From positions 1,093,001-1,157,000 of the forward strand of contig NZ_CP014227.1 in the NCBI RefSeq assembly GCF_001553545.1: DNA of 64,000 nt, read 5' to 3'. Shown here one piece after another: positions 27,942 through 36,450 of this stretch. A program made the position numbers and the translations under genes. This DNA comes from Capnocytophaga haemolytica. Its GTDB lineage: Bacteria > Bacteroidota > Bacteroidia > Flavobacteriales > Flavobacteriaceae. Numbering within the stretch: the stretch's first letter is position 1; each line of letters begins with the position of its first letter. The notes under the pieces were generated by a model. It made no database searches. It had not been told where the DNA came from and saw only the letters and a list, made by a program, of their open reading frames with translations.

Positions 27942-27979
27942 AAAAAAGCAAATCCCCAAGAGTGGAAACTCTTGGGGAT
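27942..27979 (-). terminator. Terminator after the first tonB
   Basis: Perfect 12-bp stem (27952-27963 with 27968-27979). On the minus strand it is followed by a T-rich tract (TTTGCTTTTTTT). The stop codon is at 27999. Confidence 0.9.
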
Positions 27980-27998
27980 GTACTCACAACGGTTGATA

Positions 27999-28733
27999 TT
28001 ATGATTGTAATTTGAAATTGATAGGGTATGCGAAAGTTACCGGAGTTGGTTTTCCGCGCTGTTTCCCTGGTATCAATTTAGGTAATTTCTTAATGATACG
28101 CTCAGCTTCAGCTTCTAAGAGCTTATCAGTACCTCTTACACCTAAGATGGTGATAGAACCATCAGTGTTGATACGGAAACTGACGTTTACCTTTCCTTGG
28201 ATACCCATTTCGAGGGCAGCTGGTGGATAAACGAAGTTCTTAGCCACGTGCTTGTCAAGGTTTTCCTTGAAGCATTTGAACTGTTGGTCTTTTGGCACGT
28301 TTTTACAAGCCTCGAACATTGGTTTGTCCTCAATGATGGTAAAAGGCACATCAATAGGTGCTTCTTCCACAGGCTCAGGAGTTTTAATAGAAGAAACTTC
28401 AGCTACTTTTTCTTCTTTTTTAGTTTCAGTACTACCGATGACCTGTTCCTGAATTTGCTTGCTATTATCAACCACTTCCACATCTTGCACTACTGCTGGC
28501 GGTGGTGGTGGTGGCGGTGGTGGCGGTGTATTGGGCGCCTCAACCACAAAGTTCTCTTGGCTTTCATCGAGAACCTTGTCAACGTCTGACTTACGATCGT
28601 CGCCCTTTTTAGTATCATACACTTTTGCTTCAAAGCCCCATAGTGTAAGGGCAGAGACTACTGCAAAGCCTATGGCAAAAAAGAGTCCACTGCTTTTCGT
28701 AAGGTCAGCTTTTGGATTTTTTTTAGGTTGCAT
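27999..28733 (-). CDS. Energy transducer TonB (paralogue 1)
   Basis: 244 residues with the same layout as paralogue 2: transmembrane helix at about 15-34, a linker with ten prolines in a row (coded at about 28499-28530), and a TonB C-terminal domain (about 150-244) ending in YPINFKLQS. It lies 35 bases after the vanZ-like gene on the same strand, so gcvH, vanZ-like and tonB probably form one transcript. The CCX-repeat tract is a likely slippage site. Confidence 0.94.
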   Translation of the reverse strand: MQPKKNPKADLTKSSGLFFAIGFAVVSALTLWGFEAKVYDTKKGDDRKSDVDKVLDESQENFVVEAPNTPPPPPPPPPPAVVQDVEVVDNSKQIQEQVIGSTETKKEEKVAEVSSIKTPEPVEEAPIDVPFTIIEDKPMFEACKNVPKDQQFKCFKENLDKHVAKNFVYPPAALEMGIQGKVNVSFRINTDGSITILGVRGTDKLLEAEAERIIKKLPKLIPGKQRGKPTPVTFAYPINFKLQS

Positions 28734-28768
28734 AATGAATCTTTTTTATAACGTTATTAAAAATATAC

Positions 28769-29167
28769 TTAGTTTGTTTCTCTGAAAAAGGCTTTGCACT
28801 TCTTCATAAAACCAATAGCAATAATTGTGCCAAAGGTGTTAGCTAGTACATCCATCATATCTGCACTACGGGTGGTTGTGAGAAGTGCTTGGAGCGCTTC
28901 TATGCTTATTCCCAGTGAGATGGAGGTTATAAAAGCCCATAGATAAATTCTCTTTTCTGTCGTTTTTTTTGCTATTTCGAGCCTACACATTAGGATAAAG
29001 AGGACGGTATAGCCTAAATAGAAGGCGCAATGAACGACCTTATCGAAATGTGGTATAGGTATTCTCGGTGCTTTTTGGATATCACTTGTTGGCAGGAGGC
29101 ATAAGACTGCAACAGCTATCACCCAAAGCGCCCAGAGAATGGTGTATCTGTACTTTTTAAGCACCAA
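28769..29167 (-). CDS. VanZ-like family membrane protein
   Basis: 132 residues with four hydrophobic segments (about 8-26, 45-64, 76-94 and 105-122). The VanZ-like signature is present: [14 protein letters not shown], and [13 protein letters not shown] after helix 3. The function of the family is unclear; VanZ itself gives low-level teicoplanin resistance. The start overlaps the gcvH stop by 11 bases, showing tight coupling. Confidence 0.85.
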   Translation of the reverse strand: MVLKKYRYTILWALWVIAVAVLCLLPTSDIQKAPRIPIPHFDKVVHCAFYLGYTVLFILMCRLEIAKKTTEKRIYLWAFITSISLGISIEALQALLTTTRSADMMDVLANTFGTIIAIGFMKKCKAFFRETN

Positions 29168-29537
29168 TGAGCTCTTTGTACGCCTCGGCTGTGAGTAGGT
29201 TCTCTGCCTCAGAAGGGTCAGAGAGTTTTACTTTGATCATCCAGCCTTTGCCATAAGGGTCGGCATTGACTACCTCTGGGTTGCTGTCTAACTCGGGGTT
29301 AAGCTCAGTAACCTCTCCACTGAGGGGCAGGAATAGATCCGAGACCGTTTTTACAGCTTCGACAGTGCCAAAGACTTCTTCCTTAGCGAGGGTCTCGCCC
29401 ACAGTTTCAACTTCAACATAGACGATATCGCCCAATTCTCTTTGGGCAAAATCGGTGATGCCTACCACAGCGGTCTCGCCTTCAATGCGTATCCACTCGT
29501 GATCCTTGGTGTACTTTAATTCTGATGGTATGTTCAT
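29157..29537 (-). CDS. gcvH: Glycine cleavage system H protein
   Basis: 126-residue lipoyl carrier of the glycine cleavage complex, shuttling the aminomethyl group between the P and T proteins. It contains KYTKDHEWI, the lipoylation motif [13 protein letters not shown] with the modified Lys, and [11 protein letters not shown]. The start is ATG 29537; a longer frame from 29570 would begin at the promoter. Other gcv genes are not nearby. Confidence 0.97.
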   Translation of the reverse strand: MNIPSELKYTKDHEWIRIEGETAVVGITDFAQRELGDIVYVEVETVGETLAKEEVFGTVEAVKTVSDLFLPLSGEVTELNPELDSNPEVVNADPYGKGWMIKVKLSDPSEAENLLTAEAYKELIGA

Positions 29538-29567
29538 AGTGTTTTCTATTGGTTTAAAATAGCGAGC

Positions 29568-29599
29568 CAAAGGTACGGACTTTTCCCAATATACACAAA
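29568..29599 (-). promoter_or_regulatory. Promoter of gcvH-vanZ-tonB
   Basis: Minus strand TACCTTTG (29568-29575), 20-nt spacer, TTTG (29596-29599). Confidence 0.75.
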
Positions 29600-29762
29600 T
29601 TTTTTAACAGAAAAATGTTTTTAAATTAGGGTGAATTGATGTATAATATTGATTGCCAATACAATAAATTTTGAGCTTTTTTATGATTTTTTTAGGATTT
29701 AGTGTTAAGAGGTAGTGTGGCGTTGGAGCAGTTATATATATAAGGTGTGTGGGGGGTAGGGG

Positions 29763-29806
29763 GTGGGTTCGTTATCTATCCGTTGTGTATCCGTTTTTTC
29801 TATAGA
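29763..29806. repeat. 11-nt periodic repeat array (locus 2)
   Basis: Four units: GTGGGTTCGTT, ATCTATCCGTT, GTGTATCCGTT, TTTTCTATAGA. It matches the complement of the TACGGAT-type units at 2990-3143 and 57191-57267. Apart from the gcvH promoter and the TATCTTTG at 29873-29880 before hemH, I see nothing else in 29600-29899. Confidence 0.55.
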
Positions 29807-29899
29807 GGGTGTTCTTTGATAGTAGTATTAATTTTTTTTATGGATTTGTAGGGTTACTTGCGAAAATTGTCGTATCTTTGCGAGCAATTATTTGAAGAA

Positions 29900-30928
29900 A
29901 TGCCAAGGGGAGTATTACTTGTTAATTTAGGATCGCCTGATTCTGTGGAGATTAAAGACATAAAGCGCTATCTTGATGAGTTCTTGATGGACGAGCGGGT
30001 GATTGATTACCCGTATTGGCTGCGCTATCTGATTGTTCACGGGATTATATTGAGGGTGCGCCCTAAGCGTACTTCTGTGGCATATCAGAAGATATGGTGG
30101 GAGGAAGGTTCGCCACTTATTGTGATTACCAAGCGGTTAGTGGAGAAACTTTCCCAACGGGTGCAGACCCCCGTGGCGATGGCGATGCGCTATGGCAAGC
30201 CAAGTATAGCACAGGGGTTTGAGGAGCTTCGTGCGAAGGGGGTAACGGAGGTGCTGTTGGTGCCGCTTTATCCTCAGTATGCGATGGCTACTTCGCAAAC
30301 GATTGAGGTGCTGGCGGAGTGTTTGGTAAGTACGAAGTTTAAGGAGATGACGCTCACAAAGTTCCCTGCGTTTTTTGGACGGGAGGAGTATATTGAGGCA
30401 GTGGCTGCAGTGGCTGCGCCTTACCTGAGGGAGGGGGCTTTTGATCATCTGTTGTTTTCGTATCACGGGCTGCCTGAGCGGCATTTACATAAGACGGTGG
30501 GTACTGCGGCGCATAAGCATATCACTGAAAATGAGCTTTGTTGTGATGCTTATTCTGAGGAGGGGGCATTGTGTTATCGCAGCCATTGTTTTGAGACGAC
30601 ACGCTTATTGGTAGAGCGTTTAGGTTTGAAGCAGGGGCAGTATTCACAAGCATTTCAGTCGCGTTTGGGGGCTGACAAGTGGTTGAAACCCTTTACTTCG
30701 GAGAGGGTGGAGGCTTTGGCAAAGCAAGGGGTGAAGCGTTTGGCAGTGATTACGCCTGCTTTTGTGGCAGATTGTGTAGAGACGTTGGAAGAGATTGAGA
30801 TGGGCGAAGGGAAGGCGTTCTTGGCGCACGGGGGCGAGTCGTTTCAGATGATTCCGTGTTTGAACGACAGTGAGGCTTGGGTGCAGGCTTTGCAGAAGTG
30901 GGTTGAAGATTTTGAATCAATAGGATAG
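29900..30928 (+). CDS. hemH: Ferrochelatase
   Basis: 342 residues, inserting Fe2+ into the porphyrin in the last step of heme synthesis. It starts MPRGVLLVNLGSP, the typical N-terminus, and carries the catalytic motif SYHGLPERH with His189 and a conserved CVETLEEIEM segment. A TTG-initiated longer frame from 29858 is rejected because TATCTTTG (29873-29880), the likely -7 element, lies inside it. hemJ follows after 4 bases, giving two consecutive heme-pathway enzymes. Confidence 0.95.
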   Translation: MPRGVLLVNLGSPDSVEIKDIKRYLDEFLMDERVIDYPYWLRYLIVHGIILRVRPKRTSVAYQKIWWEEGSPLIVITKRLVEKLSQRVQTPVAMAMRYGKPSIAQGFEELRAKGVTEVLLVPLYPQYAMATSQTIEVLAECLVSTKFKEMTLTKFPAFFGREEYIEAVAAVAAPYLREGAFDHLLFSYHGLPERHLHKTVGTAAHKHITENELCCDAYSEEGALCYRSHCFETTRLLVERLGLKQGQYSQAFQSRLGADKWLKPFTSERVEALAKQGVKRLAVITPAFVADCVETLEEIEMGEGKAFLAHGGESFQMIPCLNDSEAWVQALQKWVEDFESIG

Positions 30929-30932
30929 TGCT

Positions 30933-31475
30933 ATGGAGGATTATTTGATAGCGAAGGCAATACATATCATCTTTGTGGTGAGTTATTTTGCAGGGATTTT
31001 TTATATGGTGCGGCTGTTTATCTACCATACTGAGGCACTGCAAGGTCAGGAGCCTGAACGCTCTATATTGCATAAGCAGTACTCGTTTATGGAGGAGCGT
31101 CTGTGGAATATCATCACGGTGCCAGCGTTGGTGATTATGTCTGTATCAGGGGTTTATCTGTTGTATGCTACTGATTGGGAGTATTTGTTGCAGGGATGGA
31201 TGCATATTAAGTTGCTTTTTATTGTGTTGCTTTTTGGGTATCATTATTTTTGTTGGCGAGAGCTAAAGCGTTTGCAGTGCGGAGTTTGGCGGTTTACTTC
31301 TGTGCAATTGCGTATGCTGAATGAAGTGGCAACATTGATACTCTTTGTGGTGGTATTTGCCGTATTATTGAAGCAATTGTTTATCAAATACTGGTATTGG
31401 TCGTTGATTGCTTTTGTGGTGATGGGTGCACTCATTATGCTGACTGTCAAAGTGGTAAATAGGAGGAAGAAGTAA
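30933..31475 (+). CDS. hemJ: HemJ-type protoporphyrinogen IX oxidase
   Basis: 180-residue membrane protein with four to five helices and the UPF0093/HemJ pattern: KAIHIIFVVSYFAGIFYMVRLFIYH at the N-terminus with conserved His residues, then MHIKLLF...GYH and a basic tail. HemJ oxidises protoporphyrinogen IX to protoporphyrin IX, the substrate of the ferrochelatase encoded 4 bases upstream. The pair supports the call; a CopD-like protein of the same fold is the alternative. Confidence 0.85.
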   Translation: MEDYLIAKAIHIIFVVSYFAGIFYMVRLFIYHTEALQGQEPERSILHKQYSFMEERLWNIITVPALVIMSVSGVYLLYATDWEYLLQGWMHIKLLFIVLLFGYHYFCWRELKRLQCGVWRFTSVQLRMLNEVATLILFVVVFAVLLKQLFIKYWYWSLIAFVVMGALIMLTVKVVNRRKK

Positions 31476-31512
31476 GGTGATTACTTTTTTTCTTAAAAAA
31501 GATGCTAAAAAG

Positions 31513-31543
31513 TTTGGTGTGAATTAAAAAAGTATTACTTTTG
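31513..31543 (+). promoter_or_regulatory. Promoter of tRNA-Met
   Basis: TTTG (31513-31516), 19-nt spacer, TACTTTTG (31536-31543), about 15 bases before the mature tRNA 5' end. Confidence 0.75.
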
Positions 31544-31557
31544 CACCCGAAAAATAG

Positions 31558-31631
31558 GGCGAGGTAGCTCAGGTGGTTAGAGCGTTGGATTCATAACCCA
31601 AAGGTCACGGGTTCAAATCCCGTCTTCGCTA
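31558..31631 (+). tRNA. tRNA-Met (CAT anticodon)
   Basis: Cloverleaf: acceptor GGCGAGG with CTTCGCT (two G-U pairs), D stem GCTC/GAGC, anticodon loop TTCATAA and T stem ACGGG/CCCGT. The CCA end is not encoded. The CAT anticodon could also belong to tRNA-Ile2 with lysidine; the body looks like the elongator Met form. Confidence 0.92.
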
Positions 31632-31650
31632 CAAATTTTAAAGAATTGAA

Positions 31651-31688
31651 AAAGAGCGATTTGTGAATACAAATCGCTCTTTTTTTAT
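31651..31688 (+). terminator. Terminator after tRNA-Met
   Basis: 14-bp stem (31651-31664 with 31669-31682) followed by a long T run. Confidence 0.9.
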
Positions 31689-31737
31689 GAGAAAATTTAC
31701 TGAGCTGGTTCGAAATGAATACAGAAATGAATACACT

Positions 31738-31878
31738 ATGAAAAAAGCTAAGGATTATACGGAGCCTAAAGTTTATGATGCAGGAGGGGATCTCTCCAAG
31801 CGTTGGTATGTCTATTATTCTGTAAGAAACCCTGAGACAGACCGATTGGAACGGCAGCCTCCTTTGGGTTATGTATGA
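31738..31878 (+). pseudogene. Remnant of a tyrosine-recombinase (integrase) N-terminus
   Basis: 46 codons resembling the arm-binding N-terminus of Bacteroidota integrases (KDYTEPKVYDAGGDLSKRW, then YVYYSVRNPETDRLERQPP). It stops at a TGA, and no core-binding or catalytic domain follows in any frame before the typA promoter. It sits about 100 bases downstream of tRNA-Met, a common attachment gene. In-frame upstream codons to 31687 exist, but they start in the terminator. I see no direct repeat of the tRNA 3' end, so the rest of the element appears to have been lost. Confidence 0.6.
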
Positions 31879-31919
31879 TGAGATTGCATATTATTCTCCC
31901 TAACAAAAAAAATTATACA

Positions 31920-31952
31920 TTGCTGATTATTCATTAAAAAGTTGTACTTTTG
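31920..31952 (+). promoter_or_regulatory. Promoter of typA
   Basis: TTG (31920-31922), 22-nt spacer, TACTTTTG (31945-31952), followed by a 34-nt leader. Confidence 0.65.
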
Positions 31953-31986
31953 CGCCCTGAATTTATTTTAACAAGTAGAAAATTAT

Positions 31987-33786
31987 ATGACCGCTATTAA
32001 GAACATAGCTATTATTGCACACGTTGACCACGGCAAAACTACCCTCGTAGACAAGATTTTACATCACTGCGCGCTCTTCCGCGACAATCAGGAGACGGGC
32101 GAGCTGATACTCGATAACAACGACTTGGAACGCGAACGGGGGATTACTATCCTCTCCAAAAATGTGTCGGTGATGTACAAAGGCACCAAGATTAATATTA
32201 TCGATACCCCAGGCCACGCCGACTTTGGGGGCGAGGTAGAGCGTGTGCTCAATATGGCAGATGGGGTGCTCCTCTTGGTAGATGCCTTTGAGGGACCGAT
32301 GCCACAGACACGTTTTGTGCTGCAAAAGGCTATTGAGATGGGCTTAAAGCCGATAGTGGTTATCAATAAGGTAGATAAAGAGAATTGTACCCCCGATGAG
32401 GTGCACGAGGCAGTATTCGACTTGATGTTTGAGCTCGGTGCTGAGGAGTGGCAGCTCGATTTCCCAACGGTGTACGGATCAGCTAAGCAGAATTGGATGA
32501 GTGAGGATTGGCACAAGAAGACCGACAGCATTGAGCCACTGCTGGATATGGTGATCGAGCATATCCCATCGATGAAGGTAGAGGAGGGCACGACCCAGAT
32601 GCTCATCACTTCGTTGGATTATTCGACTTTCACAGGGCGTATTGCTATTGGGCGTTTACACCGCGGGCAGCTCAAAGCGGGTATGCCGATTTCTTTGGTA
32701 AAAAGAGACGGCAGCATTGTTAAATCGCGTATAAAGGAATTGCACGTTTTTGATGGCTTGGGCAGGAAGAAAGTAGAGGAAGTGCAGCCTGGCGATATTT
32801 GTGCGATTGCGGGCTTAGAGGGCTTTGATATTGGCGATACGATTGCCGATGCTGAGGCTCCTGAGGCGTTGCCAACGATTGCTATCGATGAGCCAACGAT
32901 GAGTATGCTCTTTACCATCAACGACTCGCCTTTCTTTGGCAAGGACGGGAAGTTTGTTACCTCACGCCACATTAAGGAGCGCTTGGAGCGCGAAACAGAG
33001 AAGAACTTGGCACTCAGAGTAGAGGCTACTGACTCGGCGGATAAGTTTATCGTCTACGGGCGTGGGGTGTTGCACCTCTCGGTTTTGATAGAGACAATGA
33101 GAAGAGAGGGCTATGAGCTGCAAATCGGTCAGCCCCAAGTAATTATAAAAGAGATAGACGGTAAGAAGTGTGAGCCTGTGGAGGAACTCACTATTGATTT
33201 GCCAGAAAATGTTAGCGGGCGTGCTGTGGATTTGGTAACCCTCCGCAAGGGCGAGATGCTGAGTATGGAGCCTAAGGGAGAGCGTATGATAATTAAGTTC
33301 CAGATACCTTCGCGCGGTATCATAGGCTTAAGAAATCAGCTGCTGACCGCTACGGCAGGGGAGGCGATTATCAACCATAGGTTTATTGAATATCAGCCTT
33401 ATAAGGGAGAGATAGCAGGCAGGGTAAATGGTTCGCTCATTTCAATGGAGCAAGGCACGGCGATTCCGTATTCGCTTGATAAGTTGCAGGATAGAGGTAA
33501 GTTTTTCATCTTCCCAGGTGAGGAGATTTACACGGGTCAGGTGATCGGTGAGAACTCGCGCAGTGGGGATATTGTGGTGAATGTAACCAAGACCAAGAAG
33601 CTCACCAACGTACGTGCGGCGGGTTCGGACGACAAGGTAAAGCTCGCCCCACCGATTAAGTTCTCGTTGGAAGAAGCGTTGGAATACATACAGAAAGATG
33701 AGTATGTGGAGGTTACGCCTAAGACGATGCGCCTGAGGAAGATTTATTTAGATGAGAATGATAGAAAACGTATGGCGCGGGAGTAA
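31987..33786 (+). CDS. typA: Translational GTPase TypA/BipA
   Basis: 599 residues, the normal length. G1 motif HVDHGKTT (12-19), [16 protein letters not shown] (G3), NKVD (G4), then beta-barrel domain II and the BipA-specific C-terminal region ([45 protein letters not shown]). It binds 70S ribosomes and helps 50S assembly and stress adaptation. It has its own promoter; ychF follows 88 bases later. Confidence 0.98.
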   Translation: MTAIKNIAIIAHVDHGKTTLVDKILHHCALFRDNQETGELILDNNDLERERGITILSKNVSVMYKGTKINIIDTPGHADFGGEVERVLNMADGVLLLVDAFEGPMPQTRFVLQKAIEMGLKPIVVINKVDKENCTPDEVHEAVFDLMFELGAEEWQLDFPTVYGSAKQNWMSEDWHKKTDSIEPLLDMVIEHIPSMKVEEGTTQMLITSLDYSTFTGRIAIGRLHRGQLKAGMPISLVKRDGSIVKSRIKELHVFDGLGRKKVEEVQPGDICAIAGLEGFDIGDTIADAEAPEALPTIAIDEPTMSMLFTINDSPFFGKDGKFVTSRHIKERLERETEKNLALRVEATDSADKFIVYGRGVLHLSVLIETMRREGYELQIGQPQVIIKEIDGKKCEPVEELTIDLPENVSGRAVDLVTLRKGEMLSMEPKGERMIIKFQIPSRGIIGLRNQLLTATAGEAIINHRFIEYQPYKGEIAGRVNGSLISMEQGTAIPYSLDKLQDRGKFFIFPGEEIYTGQVIGENSRSGDIVVNVTKTKKLTNVRAAGSDDKVKLAPPIKFSLEEALEYIQKDEYVEVTPKTMRLRKIYLDENDRKRMARE

Positions 33787-33834
33787 AGGATAATATATAA
33801 TTTATAATGGAGAGCAGTATGAATGATTAGAGTG

Positions 33835-33869
33835 CTAATCACTAATTGCTAACCACGAATCACTAAAAA
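33835..33869. repeat. Heptanucleotide repeat array between typA and ychF
   Basis: Consecutive 7-mers CTAATCA, CTAATTG, CTAACCA, CGAATCA, CTAAAAA, preceded by TGATTAG, which is the reverse complement of the first unit. Its end is 5 bases before the ychF start. Confidence 0.6.
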
Positions 33870-33874
33870 AAAGA

Positions 33875-34966
33875 ATGAAAGCAGGAATAGTAGGGCTTCC
33901 GAATGTAGGGAAGTCAACGTTGTTTAATTGTTTGTCGAACGCCAAGGCACAGAGTGCGAACTTTCCGTTTTGCACCATTGAGCCTAACTTGGGTGTGGTG
34001 AATGTCCCCGACCCGCGATTGCAGACTCTTGAGGGCTTGGTAAATCCTGAGCGTGTGATGCCCGCCACCGTGGAGATAGTTGATATTGCGGGCCTAGTGA
34101 AAGGAGCCAGCAAGGGTGAGGGTTTAGGCAATCAGTTTTTGGGGAATATACGCGAGTGCAATGCCATTATACACGTGCTTAGGTGTTTTGATAATGACAA
34201 CATCGTGCACGTGGACGGCAGTGTCAATCCATTGCGCGATAAGGGTACCATAGATGTGGAGCTACAACTCAAGGACTTGGAGACGGTGGAGAAACGCTTG
34301 GAGAAAGTAACCCGCGCAGCAAAAGCAGGCGACAAGAAAGCAGCGGTGGAGATGAATTTGCTCAACCGCACACGCGAGACCTTGCTCGGAGGGAACTCTG
34401 CCCGTGCCGTGCAATGCAACGATGAGGAGCGCGAGCTTATGGAGAGTTTTCAGTTGCTTACCGCAAAGCCTATCCTCTATGTGTGCAATGTAGATGAGGG
34501 GTCGGCTGCTACTGGTAATGCTTACGTAGAGCAGGTGCGCGAGGCGGTGAAAGATGAGGATGCAGAGGTGATTGTGCTGGCAGTAGGTACAGAGGCAGAC
34601 ATTGCTGAGCTGGAAAGCTATGAGGAGCGGCAGCTCTTTTTAGAGGATTTAGGTTTAGAGGAGCCAGGGGCGTCTAAACTCATCCGTGCGGCGTATCACT
34701 TGTTGCGTTTGCAGACCTACTTTACGGCAGGAGTGAAAGAAGTGCGTGCCTGGACGATACACCAAGGCGATACTGCCCCACAAGCCGCAGGGGTAATCCA
34801 CACCGATTTTGAGAAAGGTTTTATCCGTGCGGAGGTGATTGCCTATGAGGATTTTGTGCACTACGGCAGTGAGACCAAAGTAAAAGAGGCTGGCAAGATG
34901 CGCGTAGAGGGCAAGGAATACATCGTGAAAGATGGTGATATAATGCACTTTAGATTTAATGTATAA
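33875..34966 (+). CDS. ychF: Redox-regulated ATPase/GTPase YchF (Obg family)
   Basis: 363 residues. G1 GLPNVGKS (7-14), G3 DIAGLVKGAS, the YVCNVDE segment in place of NKxD (which explains its ATP preference) and a C-terminal TGS domain with AWTIHQGDTAPQAAG and DGDIMHFRFNV. It binds ribosomes and modulates stress responses. The start is ATG 33875. Confidence 0.97.
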   Translation: MKAGIVGLPNVGKSTLFNCLSNAKAQSANFPFCTIEPNLGVVNVPDPRLQTLEGLVNPERVMPATVEIVDIAGLVKGASKGEGLGNQFLGNIRECNAIIHVLRCFDNDNIVHVDGSVNPLRDKGTIDVELQLKDLETVEKRLEKVTRAAKAGDKKAAVEMNLLNRTRETLLGGNSARAVQCNDEERELMESFQLLTAKPILYVCNVDEGSAATGNAYVEQVREAVKDEDAEVIVLAVGTEADIAELESYEERQLFLEDLGLEEPGASKLIRAAYHLLRLQTYFTAGVKEVRAWTIHQGDTAPQAAGVIHTDFEKGFIRAEVIAYEDFVHYGSETKVKEAGKMRVEGKEYIVKDGDIMHFRFNV

Positions 34967-35080
34967 AAAATCGGTAAGCAATTCACATCGCTTACCGATA
35001 AAAAATAATTCTAAATTAAATAATCTTTATGGTTCAAATCTGATAAAGATAAATCCTTGTAAGAGAACTTACCTCTAATC
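34966..35080 (-). ncRNA. Candidate small RNA 2 (about 115 nt)
   Basis: A minus-strand promoter (35087-35117) faces DNA with no minus-strand ORF. The transcript can form GTAAG-TTCT-CTTAC, then ATCTTTAT / ATAAAGAT, then a 10-bp terminator hairpin (34970-34979 with 34990-34999) followed by six U on the minus strand. On the plus strand the same hairpin is followed by A residues, so it is not a proper ychF terminator. No start codon with more than one sense codon is present. The function is unknown. Confidence 0.6.
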
Positions 35081-35086
35081 ACGAGG

Positions 35087-35117
35087 CAAAGGTATGACAC
35101 GTAGCGTTTAGAAGCAA
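35087..35117 (-). promoter_or_regulatory. Promoter of candidate small RNA 2
   Basis: Minus strand TACCTTTG (35087-35094) and TTG (35115-35117) at a 20-nt spacer. The rest of the gap to ftsX (35118-35283) is AT-rich, with TACCTTTG at 35284-35291 as the probable ftsX -7 element. Confidence 0.65.
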
Positions 35118-35315
35118 TATAAATTAGCTCCTTTAAATAATATAAACTTAGATTACATTTTAATAGCACTATAAAATATTGATAGTTAGTTAAATGTGTA
35201 GATTAAAAAAAGCTGCTTTTTAAAGTGTTTTTAATTCTGAAAAAAATCTAATATAAAGTTATGGCTATTTCTGAAATAATGTTTACCTTTGCGTGTTCAT
35301 TAAAACTAAACGATT

Positions 35316-36194
35316 GTGTCAAGATCAATAGAATCATTTAACAAACGGCGCTTGCGTAGCTCGTATTTCTCAGTAGTAGTGAGTATTAGCTTAGTACTTT
35401 TTCTTCTGGGATTTTTGGCTTTCTTAGTGCTAAGTGCTAAAAAGTTAGCTAATTATTTCAAGGAACAAGTGTCAGTAACTATCTTCATTAAAGATGATGC
35501 AAAGAAGGCAGATATTGAGCAATTGCAAAAAACACTACAAGTGGCAACCTATGTAAAATCATTGCGTTTTGTACCAAAAGAAGAAGCCGCTGAGAATTAT
35601 AGCAAGGAAATAGGTGAGGATTTTGTAAGTTATATAGGCACAAACCCCCTTCAGAACAGTATTGACTTGAGTCTTAAGGCAGAGTACGCTGAACCTGAGA
35701 AGATGGCAGAAATCAAGCGGGAGTTAGAGCAGAACTCATTTGTATCTGAAGTAGATTATGACAAGTCGTTAGTTGCTTTGCTTCACGAGAATGTCAGTCG
35801 TATTGGCTGGGTTACTCTCATCATTAGTGGCTTATTTACCTTTGTGTCGGTGCTGCTTATCAATGCCTCTATACGCTTGTCAATTTATTCTAAGCGATTT
35901 ATAATTAAGACAATGCAGCTTGTGGGTGCGACCCGTAGCTTTATACGTCGACCCTTTATTATCACCAATGTAAAGTTGGGTATCCTCAGTGCAGTGATTG
36001 CAGCTGTGCTATTCTATGTAGCACTGATTGCGATTGTGAATTCATATCCAGAGTTTGGAGTATTAATGGATTACACTACGCTGATTGTAGTGTTTATTGG
36101 TATTTTCGCAATAGGGATACTCATCAGTTGGCTGAGTACCTATTTTGCTACACAAAGATTCTTAAACCTAAATACGAACGATTTATATTACTAA
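35316..36194 (+). CDS. ftsX: Cell division protein FtsX
   Basis: 292 residues, GTG start at 35316. Topology is typical: one N-terminal helix (about 20-42), a periplasmic domain (about 45-165) and three C-terminal helices in a FtsX/MacB permease fold (with KTMQLVGATRSFIRRPF). FtsX with FtsE regulates peptidoglycan hydrolases at division. ftsE is not adjacent. It heads an operon with a DUF3098 gene and uppP. Confidence 0.93.
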   Translation: MSRSIESFNKRRLRSSYFSVVVSISLVLFLLGFLAFLVLSAKKLANYFKEQVSVTIFIKDDAKKADIEQLQKTLQVATYVKSLRFVPKEEAAENYSKEIGEDFVSYIGTNPLQNSIDLSLKAEYAEPEKMAEIKRELEQNSFVSEVDYDKSLVALLHENVSRIGWVTLIISGLFTFVSVLLINASIRLSIYSKRFIIKTMQLVGATRSFIRRPFIITNVKLGILSAVIAAVLFYVALIAIVNSYPEFGVLMDYTTLIVVFIGIFAIGILISWLSTYFATQRFLNLNTNDLYY

Positions 36195-36204
36195 AATATT
36201 TATT

Positions 36205-36450
36205 ATGAAGAAACATCATTCGACACTTTTGTTTGAAAAGGAGAATTATATTGTGATGTGTATAGGTCTTGCAGTAATTGCCATAGGCTTTATTCTAATG
36301 AGTGGGGGAGGAAGTGATGACCCTAATATGTTTGATCCTTCAATATTTAATTTTAGGCGTATTCACTTAGCTCCAGCCATAGTATTATTAGGATTTGCTA
36401 TTGAGGTTTATGCTATATTATTTCACTCTAAAAAGGTAGAAAAGGAATGA
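36205..36450 (+). CDS. DUF3098 small membrane protein
   Basis: 81 residues with two hydrophobic segments (about 17-32 and 57-72) and the motif GGGSDDPNMFDP...FNFRRIHLAP between them, which marks the DUF3098 family in Bacteroidota. Its function is unknown. It lies 10 bases after ftsX and overlaps the uppP start by 4 bases, indicating translational coupling and perhaps a role at the division site or in lipid-carrier recycling. Confidence 0.88.
   Translation: MKKHHSTLLFEKENYIVMCIGLAVIAIGFILMSGGGSDDPNMFDPSIFNFRRIHLAPAIVLLGFAIEVYAILFHSKKVEKE

Noticed and set aside
28012..28785. Plus-strand ORFs opposite tonB
   Set aside because: They include a poly-Gly run that is just the antisense of the proline tract. 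No start signals or domains.
31663..31737. Longer start for the integrase remnant
   Set aside because: These codons run through the tRNA terminator hairpin; the integrase-like sequence begins at 31738.
34970..34999. Terminator of ychF
   Set aside because: On the plus strand the hairpin is followed by an A tract, not T. It fits a minus-strand transcript instead.
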